A stretch of DNA of 43,789 bases, taken from positions 1 through 43,789 of IMG/VR virus record IMGVR_UViG_3300036861_000467; one strand, written 5' to 3'. The notes under the pieces are model-generated. The model saw nothing but the letters and a program-made list of their open reading frames with translations. It did not search any database and was not told where the DNA came from. The first letter of the stretch is position 1; the number at the start of each line of letters is the position of its first letter. Below, piece by piece: positions 37,859-43,789 of this stretch. The position numbers were made by a program, and so were the translations under genes. This DNA comes from a virus.

Positions 37859-38250
37859 GCGGCAAGCGATACGAGATTTCGGTGCTGTTCGGGCCATGTT
37901 CAAAACGCAAGGCCGAGGACTACCTACTCGAATTGGCGACGGCGTATGAGGATTACGGGTCGTTGTGGGCGATGCGCGGCTGGGAGGACGAGGCCGTGCC
38001 CGAGTCTCGTGTCGAGGAGTTGGAACGTCTGCTGGCATACAGGACGCGCGAACGCGACGAGGCTTTCCAGGCATACGCTTCTCTGTCGGAGTCGTATCTG
38101 TCGTTGGGGCGTCTGCTGGCCGAACGCGACGAGGCGCTGCGGGAGATCGCCAACAATGTTCCAGAGCATGAAGGCGAAGACGATTTCTCATACGAGATTT
38201 GGGCTCGTGCGTTCGCCGCCACTACCGTCTCCAAGAAAAACGCACCGTGA
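37855..38250 (+). CDS. Hypothetical protein with coiled coil, 131 aa
   Basis: ATG 37855 overlaps the previous stop. A small alpha/beta start (KRYEISVLFGPCSKRKAEDYLLELATAYEDYG), a long charged helix (RVEELERLLAYRTRERDEAFQ), and an acidic end. No known domain. Confidence 0.52.
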   Translation: MSGKRYEISVLFGPCSKRKAEDYLLELATAYEDYGSLWAMRGWEDEAVPESRVEELERLLAYRTRERDEAFQAYASLSESYLSLGRLLAERDEALREIANNVPEHEGEDDFSYEIWARAFAATTVSKKNAP

Positions 38251-38552
38251 GAGCGCGCATCGAGCAAAACTTCGCCACCGCGGGGCATCGCATCTGGCTG
38301 TACGACCGTGTGATGGGCAAGCTCCACGTCTTGCGCCTGAACGACCGCGGCTGGATCAAAGAGTGGGAAACGGTCGATGAGGGTCAGGCTGACGTCGCTC
38401 CGACTCTTGAGTTTCCAGATGGAGCGTTTGAGGCGCTGCTTGATGAGGCGCGCGCCCATGTGTCTGCGACGGACGCGACGGTGGATGCGTTGCGTGATGC
38501 GCGCGAGGTTCGGGACAGGCTGTTGGCGCTTGTTGAGGATGGGTGGTCGTGA
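38247..38552 (+). CDS. Hypothetical protein, 101 aa
   Basis: GTG 38247 overlaps the previous stop. HRIWLYDRVMGKLHVLRLNDRGWIKEWETVDEGQ is a beta hairpin-like segment, followed by helices (GAFEALLDEARAHVSATDATVDALRDAREVRDRLL). It resembles small phage proteins of unknown function. The next ATG overlaps its stop. Confidence 0.52.
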   Translation: MRARIEQNFATAGHRIWLYDRVMGKLHVLRLNDRGWIKEWETVDEGQADVAPTLEFPDGAFEALLDEARAHVSATDATVDALRDAREVRDRLLALVEDGWS

Positions 38553-38794
38553 TGGCTTCTGTTCTTGTGCGTCTACGCGAACTACAGGAGAGTCAATGGG
38601 GCTGGACAATCGCCGAAGAACGCGAAGTGCGGGAGACGTTCGATGCGTTGTTGGAGGTCGCAGAAGCAGTCGAGGATCCGTTCCTTGTTCTGCTCGAACA
38701 GCATCCAGATTGTGATGCAGTAGCGAATGCTGAAATGGGGCGTGCTGCGAAGCGTCTGCGTGTGGCGTTGGCCCGGCTCGAGGAGCAGACGTGA
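38552..38794 (+). CDS. Hypothetical helical protein, 80 aa
   Basis: ATG 38552 shares a base with the previous stop (TGATG); GTG 38543 is an alternative. Helical throughout (VLVRLRELQESQWGWTI, REVRETFDALLEVAEAVED). Unknown function. Confidence 0.5.
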   Translation: MASVLVRLRELQESQWGWTIAEEREVRETFDALLEVAEAVEDPFLVLLEQHPDCDAVANAEMGRAAKRLRVALARLEEQT

Positions 38795-38934
38795 ACGCCT
38801 GGACGATGGAGGGTCTAACGATTTTGTTTTCCCTTCTCGCGTTTTCGTGGAAGCTAGGCGGGTTCAAGGAATGGGCGCGTCGTCTTCGCAGGATCTGGCG
38901 TCTTCACAGAGCCTGGCTTGAGGAGGCGGAGTGA
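38791..38934 (+). CDS. Small membrane-associated protein, 47 aa
   Basis: GTG 38791 overlaps the previous stop. A hydrophobic helix (GLTILFSLLAFSWKLGGF) and a basic amphipathic end (WARRLRRIWRLHRAWLEE). Its stop overlaps the HNH start. Unknown function. Confidence 0.45.
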   Translation: MNAWTMEGLTILFSLLAFSWKLGGFKEWARRLRRIWRLHRAWLEEAE

Positions 38935-39176
38935 GCGCCCTTCCGCATTCGGGGTTCCATCGCAGAGTTGGACCGCTACCGGTAGAGGTGAAGCGTGCGG
39001 TTAAAAGCCGAGATGGGAACCGCTGCGTCGATTGCGGCGCTTCGGAGCAACTCACGATTCATCACATACGGCCGCTATCTGCTGGTGGTGAAGCGATGGA
39101 TCTGCGGAACATGGAGACGCTCTGTAAGCCCTGCCATGCAGCTCGCCACGGCCAACTGTGGAAAGGCGACGCATGA
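38931..39176 (+). CDS. HNH endonuclease, small, 81 aa
   Basis: GTG 38931. Complete HNH fold: RAVKSRDGNRCVDCGASEQLTIHHIRPLSAGGEAMDLRNMETLCKPCHAARHG, with CxxC, the HH pair, Asn and CxxCH all present. It is of the classic McrA-like type and different from the two HNH_3 proteins. It may be a homing nuclease or one used in DNA processing. It is embedded by overlaps in the early operon, so it is expressed with replication genes. Confidence 0.85.
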   Translation: MSALPHSGFHRRVGPLPVEVKRAVKSRDGNRCVDCGASEQLTIHHIRPLSAGGEAMDLRNMETLCKPCHAARHGQLWKGDA

Positions 39177-39370
39177 TCTTTCGTCCACCTTATCGCTACG
39201 AGATGTCCAGGCACGGCCCGGCGACGATTTATGACGCTGTAGACGTGGGGTGGATCGCTCGCATCAAGGAATCGTTGCCGCACAAGGAAGAACTCGCTAA
39301 GGCGATGGTCGACGGGTTGAATGAAGCTGCTCTTAGAGAATTGGCGGCCAGGCTCGAGGAAACACAGTGA
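39173..39370 (+). CDS. Hypothetical protein, 65 aa
   Basis: ATG 39173 overlaps the HNH stop; a longer reading from 39158 is less likely. IFRPPYRYEMSRHGPATIYDAVDVGW is followed by helices (KEELAKAMVDGLNEAALRELAARLEE). No family recognised. Confidence 0.5.
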   Translation: MIFRPPYRYEMSRHGPATIYDAVDVGWIARIKESLPHKEELAKAMVDGLNEAALRELAARLEETQ

Positions 39371-39699
39371 CGAACTCATCCAAGAGAAAAGGAGACAGGG
39401 CCGAACTCGAAGTTCAGGCACTCCTTCGCGAGCATCTCGGCGTCCCGGCACGCAGAGCATTGGGCGCCGGTCGCAAGGACGACTGCGGCGACATGTCCGG
39501 TGTACCGCACACCGCGATCCAAGTGGTAAACACACAGAATCTCACGCGCGCCGTTCGTGTGAAACCGTTGGAGTGCGAGCTGCAGCGTGCGAACGCTGGC
39601 GTCCCATTCGCCGCCACCTTCGTTCGCCTGCGCGGCGGTGACTACCGCGTCGTGATGACACCGGAGCAGTTTTTTGTTCTCTGGCGTGAAGCGGCATGA
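39367..39699 (+). CDS. Holliday-junction-resolvase-like PD-(D/E)xK protein, motif altered
   Basis: GTG 39367 overlaps the previous stop, 110 residues. NSSKRKGDRAELEVQALLREHLG is the usual N-terminal helix with Glu, ALGAGRKDDCGDMSG supplies the Asp, but the following strand reads IQVVN where the family has ExK (for example vEvKn). The final helices (RRANAGVPFAATFVRLRG-like, YRVVMTPEQFFVLW) fit the Hjc-like fold. Without the Lys, catalysis may be lost or changed. The fold assignment is moderate. Confidence 0.6.
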   Translation: MTNSSKRKGDRAELEVQALLREHLGVPARRALGAGRKDDCGDMSGVPHTAIQVVNTQNLTRAVRVKPLECELQRANAGVPFAATFVRLRGGDYRVVMTPEQFFVLWREAA

Positions 39700-39947
39700 G
39701 CACGCAGCAGCTTCCCCCCTATGTCGGCCGCGCCTGCTGGTGGACGCCGGCCCGAATCGTCGACGCGATCCGACTGCACGTCACTGAACGTGGCGAGCCT
39801 CCCCAGAGGATCGATTGGTCGTTCGCAACGGTCGAGCATCCCTGTCACAACACGATCTATAGGTTCTGGGCGAGCTGGGATGACGCCGTTCGCGCGGCGG
39901 GTTTTGAGCCGCGGCGATATGCGAACGCGCGGAGAGTGACAATGTGA
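39696..39947 (+). CDS. Putative DNA-binding HTH protein, 83 aa
   Basis: ATG 39696. WWTPARIVDAIRLHVTERGEPPQRIDW...CHNTIYRFWASWDDAVRAAGFEPR matches the homing-endonuclease-associated repeat in which W..E.I..A...A...G..P....W......P...T....FGSW..A...AGF recurs; one copy is present. It likely binds DNA, perhaps with a nuclease partner. Confidence 0.62.
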   Translation: MSTQQLPPYVGRACWWTPARIVDAIRLHVTERGEPPQRIDWSFATVEHPCHNTIYRFWASWDDAVRAAGFEPRRYANARRVTM

Positions 39948-40228
39948 TCGTCCCGACGGCCCGCCTCGCGCCACTCTTGGCCCCTTGGATCGCTGAGTTC
40001 AATGCCGGTGCGATCAGTGATCGCCGCCAGCTGGATTACGTCTACCGCGGCGCATACGCCACCTTGGCCGAACGGGCCCGGCTGCAGCCGGAGCAAGTGC
40101 GCCGAATCGCCACCGAGCGCCAAGCGACCTGCCACGACACGACAGCAGACAAGCTGCTGTGCGCGATCGGCCGCACCGACGTCTGGCACGTCGAGCTAGC
40201 CGACCTGTATGAGGAGCCGGTGGCGTGA
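39944..40228 (+). CDS. Putative HTH DNA-binding protein, 94 aa
   Basis: GTG 39944 overlaps the previous stop. RGAYATLAERARLQPEQVRRIATERQATCHDTTADKLLCAIGRTDVWHVELADLYEE follows a pattern common in actinobacterial phage proteins: a helix-turn-helix (LAERARLQPEQVRRI) and a TADKLLCAIGRxDVW helix. Probably regulates or helps replication genes downstream. Confidence 0.6.
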   Translation: MIVPTARLAPLLAPWIAEFNAGAISDRRQLDYVYRGAYATLAERARLQPEQVRRIATERQATCHDTTADKLLCAIGRTDVWHVELADLYEEPVA

Positions 40229-40527
40229 TCAAGGGCCACCGCTTCTATGGGATGCGCGAACCCGGCGACGAAAACGACCACTGCACCTGTCCTGTCGACG
40301 CCGCGAACTGTCCTCGGCATGGTCACGGCGTTCGTCTGGTCCTCGATAACCGGGCGTCGGAACTCGACCCCAGGAACATGCCCAATCTAGACGCCTGCAC
40401 CTGTCGTCGCTACGCGATCGACCCCGAATGCCCGCGCCATGGCAGGCCAGGACAGCTCACGCTCGACGAACCACCCGAACCGGGAGACGAGCCCTACGAC
40501 CCCGCGACGGGAGAAATCCCTTACTGA
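40225..40527 (+). CDS. Protein with duplicated CxC...CPRHG zinc motif, 100 aa
   Basis: GTG 40225. Two copies of one motif: HCTCPVDAANCPRHG (residues about 19-33) and ACTCRRYAIDPECPRHG (about 57-73), each with CxC, CPRHG and a following aliphatic strand (RLVLDN, QLTLDE). Each could bind one zinc. Acidic Pro-rich tail. The duplication suggests binding to two identical sites. Last gene before the gap upstream of dnaB. Confidence 0.6.
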   Translation: MIKGHRFYGMREPGDENDHCTCPVDAANCPRHGHGVRLVLDNRASELDPRNMPNLDACTCRRYAIDPECPRHGRPGQLTLDEPPEPGDEPYDPATGEIPY

Positions 40528-40605
40528 AGGGGGCCGAATGAACTAGCAACCCCGGACTTGCCACGGGAACCTCGCACTATCAGCACACCAACGAGGAGCA
40601 AAGGG

Positions 40606-40650
40606 TTGTCCGACACCGCCGCGGCGGCTGCATCCGCCGACCCAACATGA
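40606..40650 (+). CDS. Possible 14-codon leader ORF before dnaB
   Basis: TTG 40606 with GAGGAG eight bases upstream opens SDTAAAAASADPT, whose TGA overlaps the helicase ATG (ATGA at 40647). The helicase ATG itself has no ribosome binding site, so ribosomes may arrive by this leader. The surrounding 40528-40646 gap shows no other gene. Confidence 0.4.
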   Translation: MSDTAAAAASADPT

Positions 40651-41963
40651 ACGTCGCGCCCGTACCACCGCAGAATCTTGAGGCCGAGGAATCGGTGCTC
40701 GGGGCGGTCCTGCTCAGCCCGCGCGTCCTTGTCAGCGTCGCCGAGCTGATCGGACCCGGAGACTTCTACCGTTCCAGCCACGGCGAGCTGTTTAGGGCTC
40801 TACTTGAAATGGATGCCAGCGACATTCCGATCGATTCGATCTCCACAGTCGACTGGATGGACGAACACGGCACGCTCGAGGAAGCCGGCGGCAAGGATCG
40901 CATCCACGAACTCGCGTCGCTCGTCCCCGCGACCGCCAATGTCGCGCATTACGCCAAGATCGTCAGGGAGATGTCCGGGCTGCGCGGCCTAATCCGCGTC
41001 GGCTCCGAAGTAGCTCAACTCGGATGGGACAGGCCCGGCGAACTCGAAAACCTCAACGACCGCGCCGAGCAACTGATCTTCCAAGCTACCCAAGAGACGT
41101 ATCGCGGCGATCTCGAGCTGCTCGACCGGGCAGCTCAGGAAGCGTATGAACGAGTTGAGCGGATCGCTAGCCTCGATGGGAAGGTAATCGGCCTCAGCAC
41201 CGGCTTCCCCTCCGTCGACCGTGTCCTCGGCGGCATCGAGAACGGAAACCTTGTTGTCCTCGCCGCTCGCCCCTCAATGGGCAAATCCGCGTTCGCGCTG
41301 TCCCTCGTCGCCAAGCTCGCGATCCGCGAACAACAACCCGTCGGCCTGTTCAGCCTTGAAATGAGCCGCCACGAACTCTCGCTTCGTCTCCAGTCGTCAG
41401 GCAGCCTGATCCCGCTTGAGCGGCTACGCCGTGGCGACCTCCAAGAAGACGAATGGGAACGCCTTCGCGACGCCACACAACAAATCCGCGAAGCACCGAT
41501 CCACGTCGACGACACCTCCGACGTCACCCTTGCCGAGCTCCGCTCAAAGGGGCGTCGGCTGAAGATGCGACACCCCGAACTCGCGTTGATCATCGTCGAC
41601 TACCTGCAACTCATGTCCGCGGAAGGCGAGAATCGCAACGCCCAAATCGCGGCGCTCTCACGCGGCCTAAAAGTGCTGGCCCGACAACTCGAGCTCCCGA
41701 TCGTCTGTCTCGCCCAGCTCAACCGGCAGCTCGAGCAGCGCACGAACAAGAGGCCGATCCTCTCTGACCTTCGTGATTCAGGGGCGATCGAGCAGGACGC
41801 CGACATCGTCCTCTTCCTCTACCGCGATGACTACTACCATGCCGACTCGGCTCAGGCTGGCACAGCCGAGGTGATCGTCGCGAAGCACCGGATGGGGCCG
41901 ACGGACACGGCCAGGTTGTCGTTCCACAAGGCGCAGGCGAAGTTCCAGGAGCACGCCGCATGA
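40647..41963 (+). CDS. dnaB: Replicative DNA helicase, DnaB-like
   Basis: 438 residues, the standard length. N-terminal primase-interaction domain opens PPQNLEAEESVLGAVLLSP and includes DFYRSSHGELFRALL. RecA-like domain: Walker A ARPSMGKSAFALSL (207-220), FSLEMSRHEL, Walker B LIIVDYLQLM (314-323), LSRGLKVLARQLELPI, and the arginine-finger region KHRMGPTD (413-420). The hexamer unwinds the fork. Phage control of replication is therefore at the helicase-loading step, with the initiator-like protein two genes on as probable loader. Confidence 0.96.
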   Translation: MNVAPVPPQNLEAEESVLGAVLLSPRVLVSVAELIGPGDFYRSSHGELFRALLEMDASDIPIDSISTVDWMDEHGTLEEAGGKDRIHELASLVPATANVAHYAKIVREMSGLRGLIRVGSEVAQLGWDRPGELENLNDRAEQLIFQATQETYRGDLELLDRAAQEAYERVERIASLDGKVIGLSTGFPSVDRVLGGIENGNLVVLAARPSMGKSAFALSLVAKLAIREQQPVGLFSLEMSRHELSLRLQSSGSLIPLERLRRGDLQEDEWERLRDATQQIREAPIHVDDTSDVTLAELRSKGRRLKMRHPELALIIVDYLQLMSAEGENRNAQIAALSRGLKVLARQLELPIVCLAQLNRQLEQRTNKRPILSDLRDSGAIEQDADIVLFLYRDDYYHADSAQAGTAEVIVAKHRMGPTDTARLSFHKAQAKFQEHAA

Positions 41964-42175
41964 GCCGGATGCTTCCCTGCTGGTCGTGCGGAGTCGTCGA
42001 CGGCCCCTGCGAAGAACCATGCGAATGCGCGAAGTGCATGGACATGGACGGTTACGAACAGTGGCGTCACAACAACCCGCGCTCCTACGCACTCTGGATG
42101 GCCAGAAACATTGAGGATGAGGGCGAGGCGCAGACCTGGCTCGATCGTGCCGCGGATCTTGAGGACTACGGCTAG
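41960..42175 (+). CDS. Cys-cluster protein, 71 aa
   Basis: ATG 41960 overlaps the dnaB stop. CWSCGVVDGPCEEPCECAKC packs six cysteines in 20 residues; the rest is helical (WRHNNPRSYALWMARNIEDEGEAQTWLDRAADL). Probably a zinc-binding adaptor. Its stop shares a base with the next GTG. Coupling to dnaB suggests a replication role. Confidence 0.6.
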   Translation: MSRMLPCWSCGVVDGPCEEPCECAKCMDMDGYEQWRHNNPRSYALWMARNIEDEGEAQTWLDRAADLEDYG

Positions 42176-42636
42176 TGGCCCGCCTTCTCTACGTCCGCAA
42201 CTTTCACAAATATCAGCACTACAAGGGCGAGACCCGTCAACGACCACCATGGGTGAAGCTCCATCGGCAGATCCTCGAAGACGAGGCGCTGATGGCCTTG
42301 CCGCCGGAGCAGCGATGGGTTGCGCTCGGGCTGCTCATTCTCGCATCAGAATCTCCACCCCCGCCGCCTGAGTGGGGAGGGAGTCGACGAGTAGTGGCGG
42401 GTGAGAGAGAGGTGAGTCGCCGACTAGGGACGCATCCGTCGACAACGAGAGTTGCGATAAAGAACCTGCTCAGAATAGGTTTCCTTGCTAGCAGCCCGAT
42501 AGCAGGACGCAAGCAAAAAGGCTCCCTAGATACAGAGGAAGAGACAGAGACAAACCATAGAAATGGACCCTTATCTAAAGACGAAGCTAGGGACGTAACG
42601 AAACCGCGACCGATTGAACAGGAAATCCCATTTTGA
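42175..42636 (+). CDS. Replication initiator / helicase-loader-like protein
   Basis: GTG 42175, 153 residues. RLLYVRNFHKYQHYKGETRQRPPWVKLHRQILEDEALMALPPEQRWVALGLLILASES is the N-terminal winged-helix type found in phage replication proteins of the O/DnaD-like group. A Pro run (PPPPPEW) is followed by VAGEREVSRRLGTHPSTTRVAIKNLLRIGFL, a second HTH. The 3' part of the gene is unusually AT- and purine-rich with inverted repeats, as when an origin lies inside an initiator gene. Confidence 0.7.
   Translation: MARLLYVRNFHKYQHYKGETRQRPPWVKLHRQILEDEALMALPPEQRWVALGLLILASESPPPPPEWGGSRRVVAGEREVSRRLGTHPSTTRVAIKNLLRIGFLASSPIAGRKQKGSLDTEEETETNHRNGPLSKDEARDVTKPRPIEQEIPF
42523..42593. other. Candidate origin: AT-rich segment with inverted repeats
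   Basis: Within the initiator-like gene, TCCCTAG (42523-42529) pairs with CTAGGGA (42587-42593), and TAGATA (42527-42532) with TATCTA (42572-42577). The plus strand between them is nearly all purines (AGAGGAAGAGACAGAGACAA), in contrast to the GC-rich flanks. This resembles lambda-type origins inside the O gene, but no direct iterons are visible. Confidence 0.4.
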
Positions 42637-42857
42637 GCTGGGCCACCCTTGAACCCGAACTCCGCGAGCTGATCATGGACACGCTGACCGAGAAGGAAAT
42701 CGACGTGCTCGTCTACCGGATGGCGAACCTTGGCTGGCGCCCGATCGGCCGCGCCCTGGGAATCAGCCCACGCGCAGCAAGGGACCGCTACGACAACGCG
42801 CTCAGGAAGCTGGCGGCGCGAGAGGAGGAGATCACCGAATGGCTACCGAGCATCTGA
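42633..42857 (+). CDS. Sigma-region-4-like HTH protein, 74 aa
   Basis: Start near 42633 overlapping the initiator stop. LTEKEIDVLVYRMANLGWRPIGRALGISPRAARDRYDNALRKLAA is a sigma70 region 4/LuxR-type helix-turn-helix (IGRALGISPRAARDRYDNALRKL). Without a region 2 it is unlikely to be a full sigma factor; it may bind promoters or the polymerase to switch to late transcription. Confidence 0.72.
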   Translation: MSWATLEPELRELIMDTLTEKEIDVLVYRMANLGWRPIGRALGISPRAARDRYDNALRKLAAREEEITEWLPSI

Positions 42858-43096
42858 TGGAAGAGGATCGATCGGCACGCCTCCTCGATGCATTCCGCCG
42901 ACAGGTCGACGCGCAGTCCGACGAACCCGATGTGATCGACGTCACACCCTTCGGGTCGAGTGAACCGCAATACCTCCCAGGGCTCGGGCCGCGCCGCCGG
43001 CCTTATGCGATCGCCCTCGCGCAGCACATGTTCTTGACCGATCAATTTACTCTCGACGAGTTCGAGCAGGCGCTTGAGTACGCCCTTCAATGCTGA
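42839..43096 (+). CDS. Hypothetical protein, 85 aa
   Basis: ATG 42839, or ATG 42857 sharing a base with the previous stop. Acidic first half (EEDRSARLLDAFRRQVDAQSDEPDVIDVTPFG), then PYAIALAQHMFLTDQFTLDEFEQALEYALQC, helical. The closing TDQFTLDEFEQALEYAL is like short phage helper proteins acting near small terminase or tail-assembly genes. Function uncertain. Confidence 0.5.
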   Translation: MATEHLMEEDRSARLLDAFRRQVDAQSDEPDVIDVTPFGSSEPQYLPGLGPRRRPYAIALAQHMFLTDQFTLDEFEQALEYALQC

Positions 43097-43338
43097 TGGC
43101 TACCTTTCCCCTGATCCTCAAACACGCCCTCGAACGCCAACACTCAGCCCAAGTCCAAGCCCGCATCGCACGCGAAACCGGCACCACCGAACCGCACCCG
43201 AACAACGCACAGCACGGACTACCCGGAGACCCATGGCGCTTACGCGGCATCCCTATCGTCGGAGTCCACGGAGGAATCGGAGGCGCGATCAACGGCAGCC
43301 GGCCAGGCACAAGACTGGACAACGTCCGACAGAGGTAG
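43090..43338 (+). CDS. Hypothetical protein, 82 aa
   Basis: ATG 43090, or ATG 43096 at the previous stop. TFPLILKHALERQHSAQVQARIARETG, then Gly-rich PWRLRGIPIVGVHGGIGGAINGS. The coding strand here is strongly C/A-rich. No family recognised. Last gene before the terminator. Confidence 0.45.
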   Translation: MLMATFPLILKHALERQHSAQVQARIARETGTTEPHPNNAQHGLPGDPWRLRGIPIVGVHGGIGGAINGSRPGTRLDNVRQR

Positions 43339-43352
43339 GCATCATTCCGACT

Positions 43353-43390
43353 GAGTTGCACCTCGTTCTGGACAGGGCGAGCAGCAACTC
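43353..43390 (+). other. Hairpin in the terminal gap
   Basis: GAGTTGC (43353-43359) pairs with GCAACTC (43384-43390), and inside it CTCG (43362-43365) with CGAG (43378-43381). It lies 50 bases before the terminator hairpin in a 127-base gap without a gene. Possible RNA or DNA recognition element; a packaging-site role is conceivable because terminase-linked genes flank it. Confidence 0.4.
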
Positions 43391-43439
43391 AGGGCGCGCG
43401 CTAACCCGCACCCCTTACCCCTAGCCGAGCTATCCCCAC

Positions 43440-43465
43440 AGCCCGCCACCGAGCGGGCTTTCTTC
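43440..43465 (+). terminator. Rho-independent terminator of the early/replication operon
   Basis: AGCCCGC (43440-43446) and GCGGGCT (43453-43459) form a 7-bp stem with a 6-base loop, followed by TTTCTTC. It separates the replication genes from the HNH gene that leads toward the terminase. Confidence 0.75.
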
Positions 43466-43789
43466 ATGCCCCCAATCCTCAAAACCTGCGCCCACCCAGG
43501 CTGCTTCACCCTCGTCACCCACGGCCGCTGCCCCATCCACCGCCTCGAGCCAAGAGGAAGAGCGCACCGCAGGCTACGCGCCCAAGTCCTCGCCGAAGAA
43601 CACCTCTGCTGGCGCTGCGGCAAACCACCAACACACAACGACCCACTCGTCATGGGACACATACTCGCAAGAGCCCTAGGCGGAACGCTCACACGGACAA
43701 ACGTACGAGCCGAACACCGCTCATGCAACGCGCGAGCAGGCGCCGGGGGGCACCCCATCGCTCGAAGTTTGCGAAGTCCGAACGGATAC
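43466..43789 (+). CDS. HNH endonuclease, terminase-associated type, 3'-truncated by window end
   Basis: ATG 43466 and open to the last base (108 codons). HNH features: KTCAHPGCFTLVTHGRCPIHR (zinc pair), LCWRCGKPPTHNDPLVMGHILARALGGTLTRTNVRAEHRSCNARAG, with a His in GHILARALGG and Asn before RAEHRSCN. This ending is typical of HNH proteins encoded beside terminase genes of cos-type phages, where they take part in DNA packaging cuts. The start lies just after the terminator. Missing C-terminus cannot be judged. Confidence 0.75.
   Translation, partial: MPPILKTCAHPGCFTLVTHGRCPIHRLEPRGRAHRRLRAQVLAEEHLCWRCGKPPTHNDPLVMGHILARALGGTLTRTNVRAEHRSCNARAGAGGHPIARSLRSPNGY

Noticed and set aside
43466-43789. 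Continuous reading of the terminal HNH across the window ends into base 1
   Set aside because: Joining the ends keeps a frame open to about base 180 but overlaps TerL by over 130 bases with unconvincing protein sequence, so direct end-to-end joining is not supported by this frame.
1-43789. tRNA genes
   Set aside because: Gaps between genes are short and none shows a cloverleaf with a TTC-containing T arm; nothing could be supported by eye.

Overview
The window reads as a nearly complete genome of a temperate, long-tailed (siphovirus-type) double-stranded DNA phage of a high-GC host, most likely an actinomycete or another actinobacterium. Reasons: a TerL, portal, HK97-type protease and capsid order; a tape-measure gene preceded by frameshifting tail chaperones; a tyrosine integrase and a divergent repressor switch; heavy use of GTG starts with 4-base ATGA/GTGA overlaps; an apparently leaderless promoter; and a DnaA-box type (TTGTCCACA) favoured by actinobacteria. 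I found no tRNA gene, CRISPR array or complete insertion sequence. The host genus cannot be read from the sequence.

Layout. 47-6394: packaging and head (large terminase, portal, a fused double protease, major capsid protein). 6395-15291: about 9 kb inserted between the capsid gene and the head-tail connectors. It holds a structured intergenic segment, a three-gene sugar/acyl-transfer cassette, zinc-knuckle proteins and a run of beta-rich or repetitive probable virion proteins. One of these carries a likely -1 frameshift, the next gene is preceded by a folded RNA candidate, and one repeat gene lacks a normal start codon. 15292-21665: connectors, tail tube, tail chaperones with a canonical slippery heptamer, tape measure, tail tip. 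21672-23172: a Cys-rich protein, an antisense HNH endonuclease and a tail gene broken by 5 bases. 23183-25037: lysis region (CHAP endolysin among five small membrane proteins). 25031-25956: two minus-strand genes for exported or membrane proteins, probably expressed from the prophage.

26104-26983: control region with two divergent HTH genes whose GTG start codons both lie inside copies of the palindrome CGTCACGTGACG. 26980-31162: GIY-YIG-like protein, IS110-like protein without its nuclease domain, RecT annealing protein and Cas4-like exonuclease. 31159-33853: HNH endonuclease, integrase, AbrB-like protein and a membrane-anchored lysozyme-like protein. 33856-40527: many small early genes, a C5-cytosine methyltransferase, further HNH endonucleases and DNA-binding candidates. 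40606-43338: replication (DnaB helicase, initiator-like protein with an AT-rich inverted-repeat segment, sigma-region-4-like HTH). 43440-43789: a terminator, then an HNH gene running off the end. Such genes often sit beside terminase genes, so the two window ends are probably near each other on the phage genome. No small terminase subunit is seen.

Nearly all genes are on the plus strand. Exceptions are the HNH gene at 22097-22645, the two exported-protein genes and the leftward regulator. No gap over about 150 bases lacks a gene; the larger gaps (6395-6530, 12852-12973, 25957-26103, 33102-33227, 40528-40646, 43339-43465) are described. Functions below rest on motif reading alone; no database search was run.
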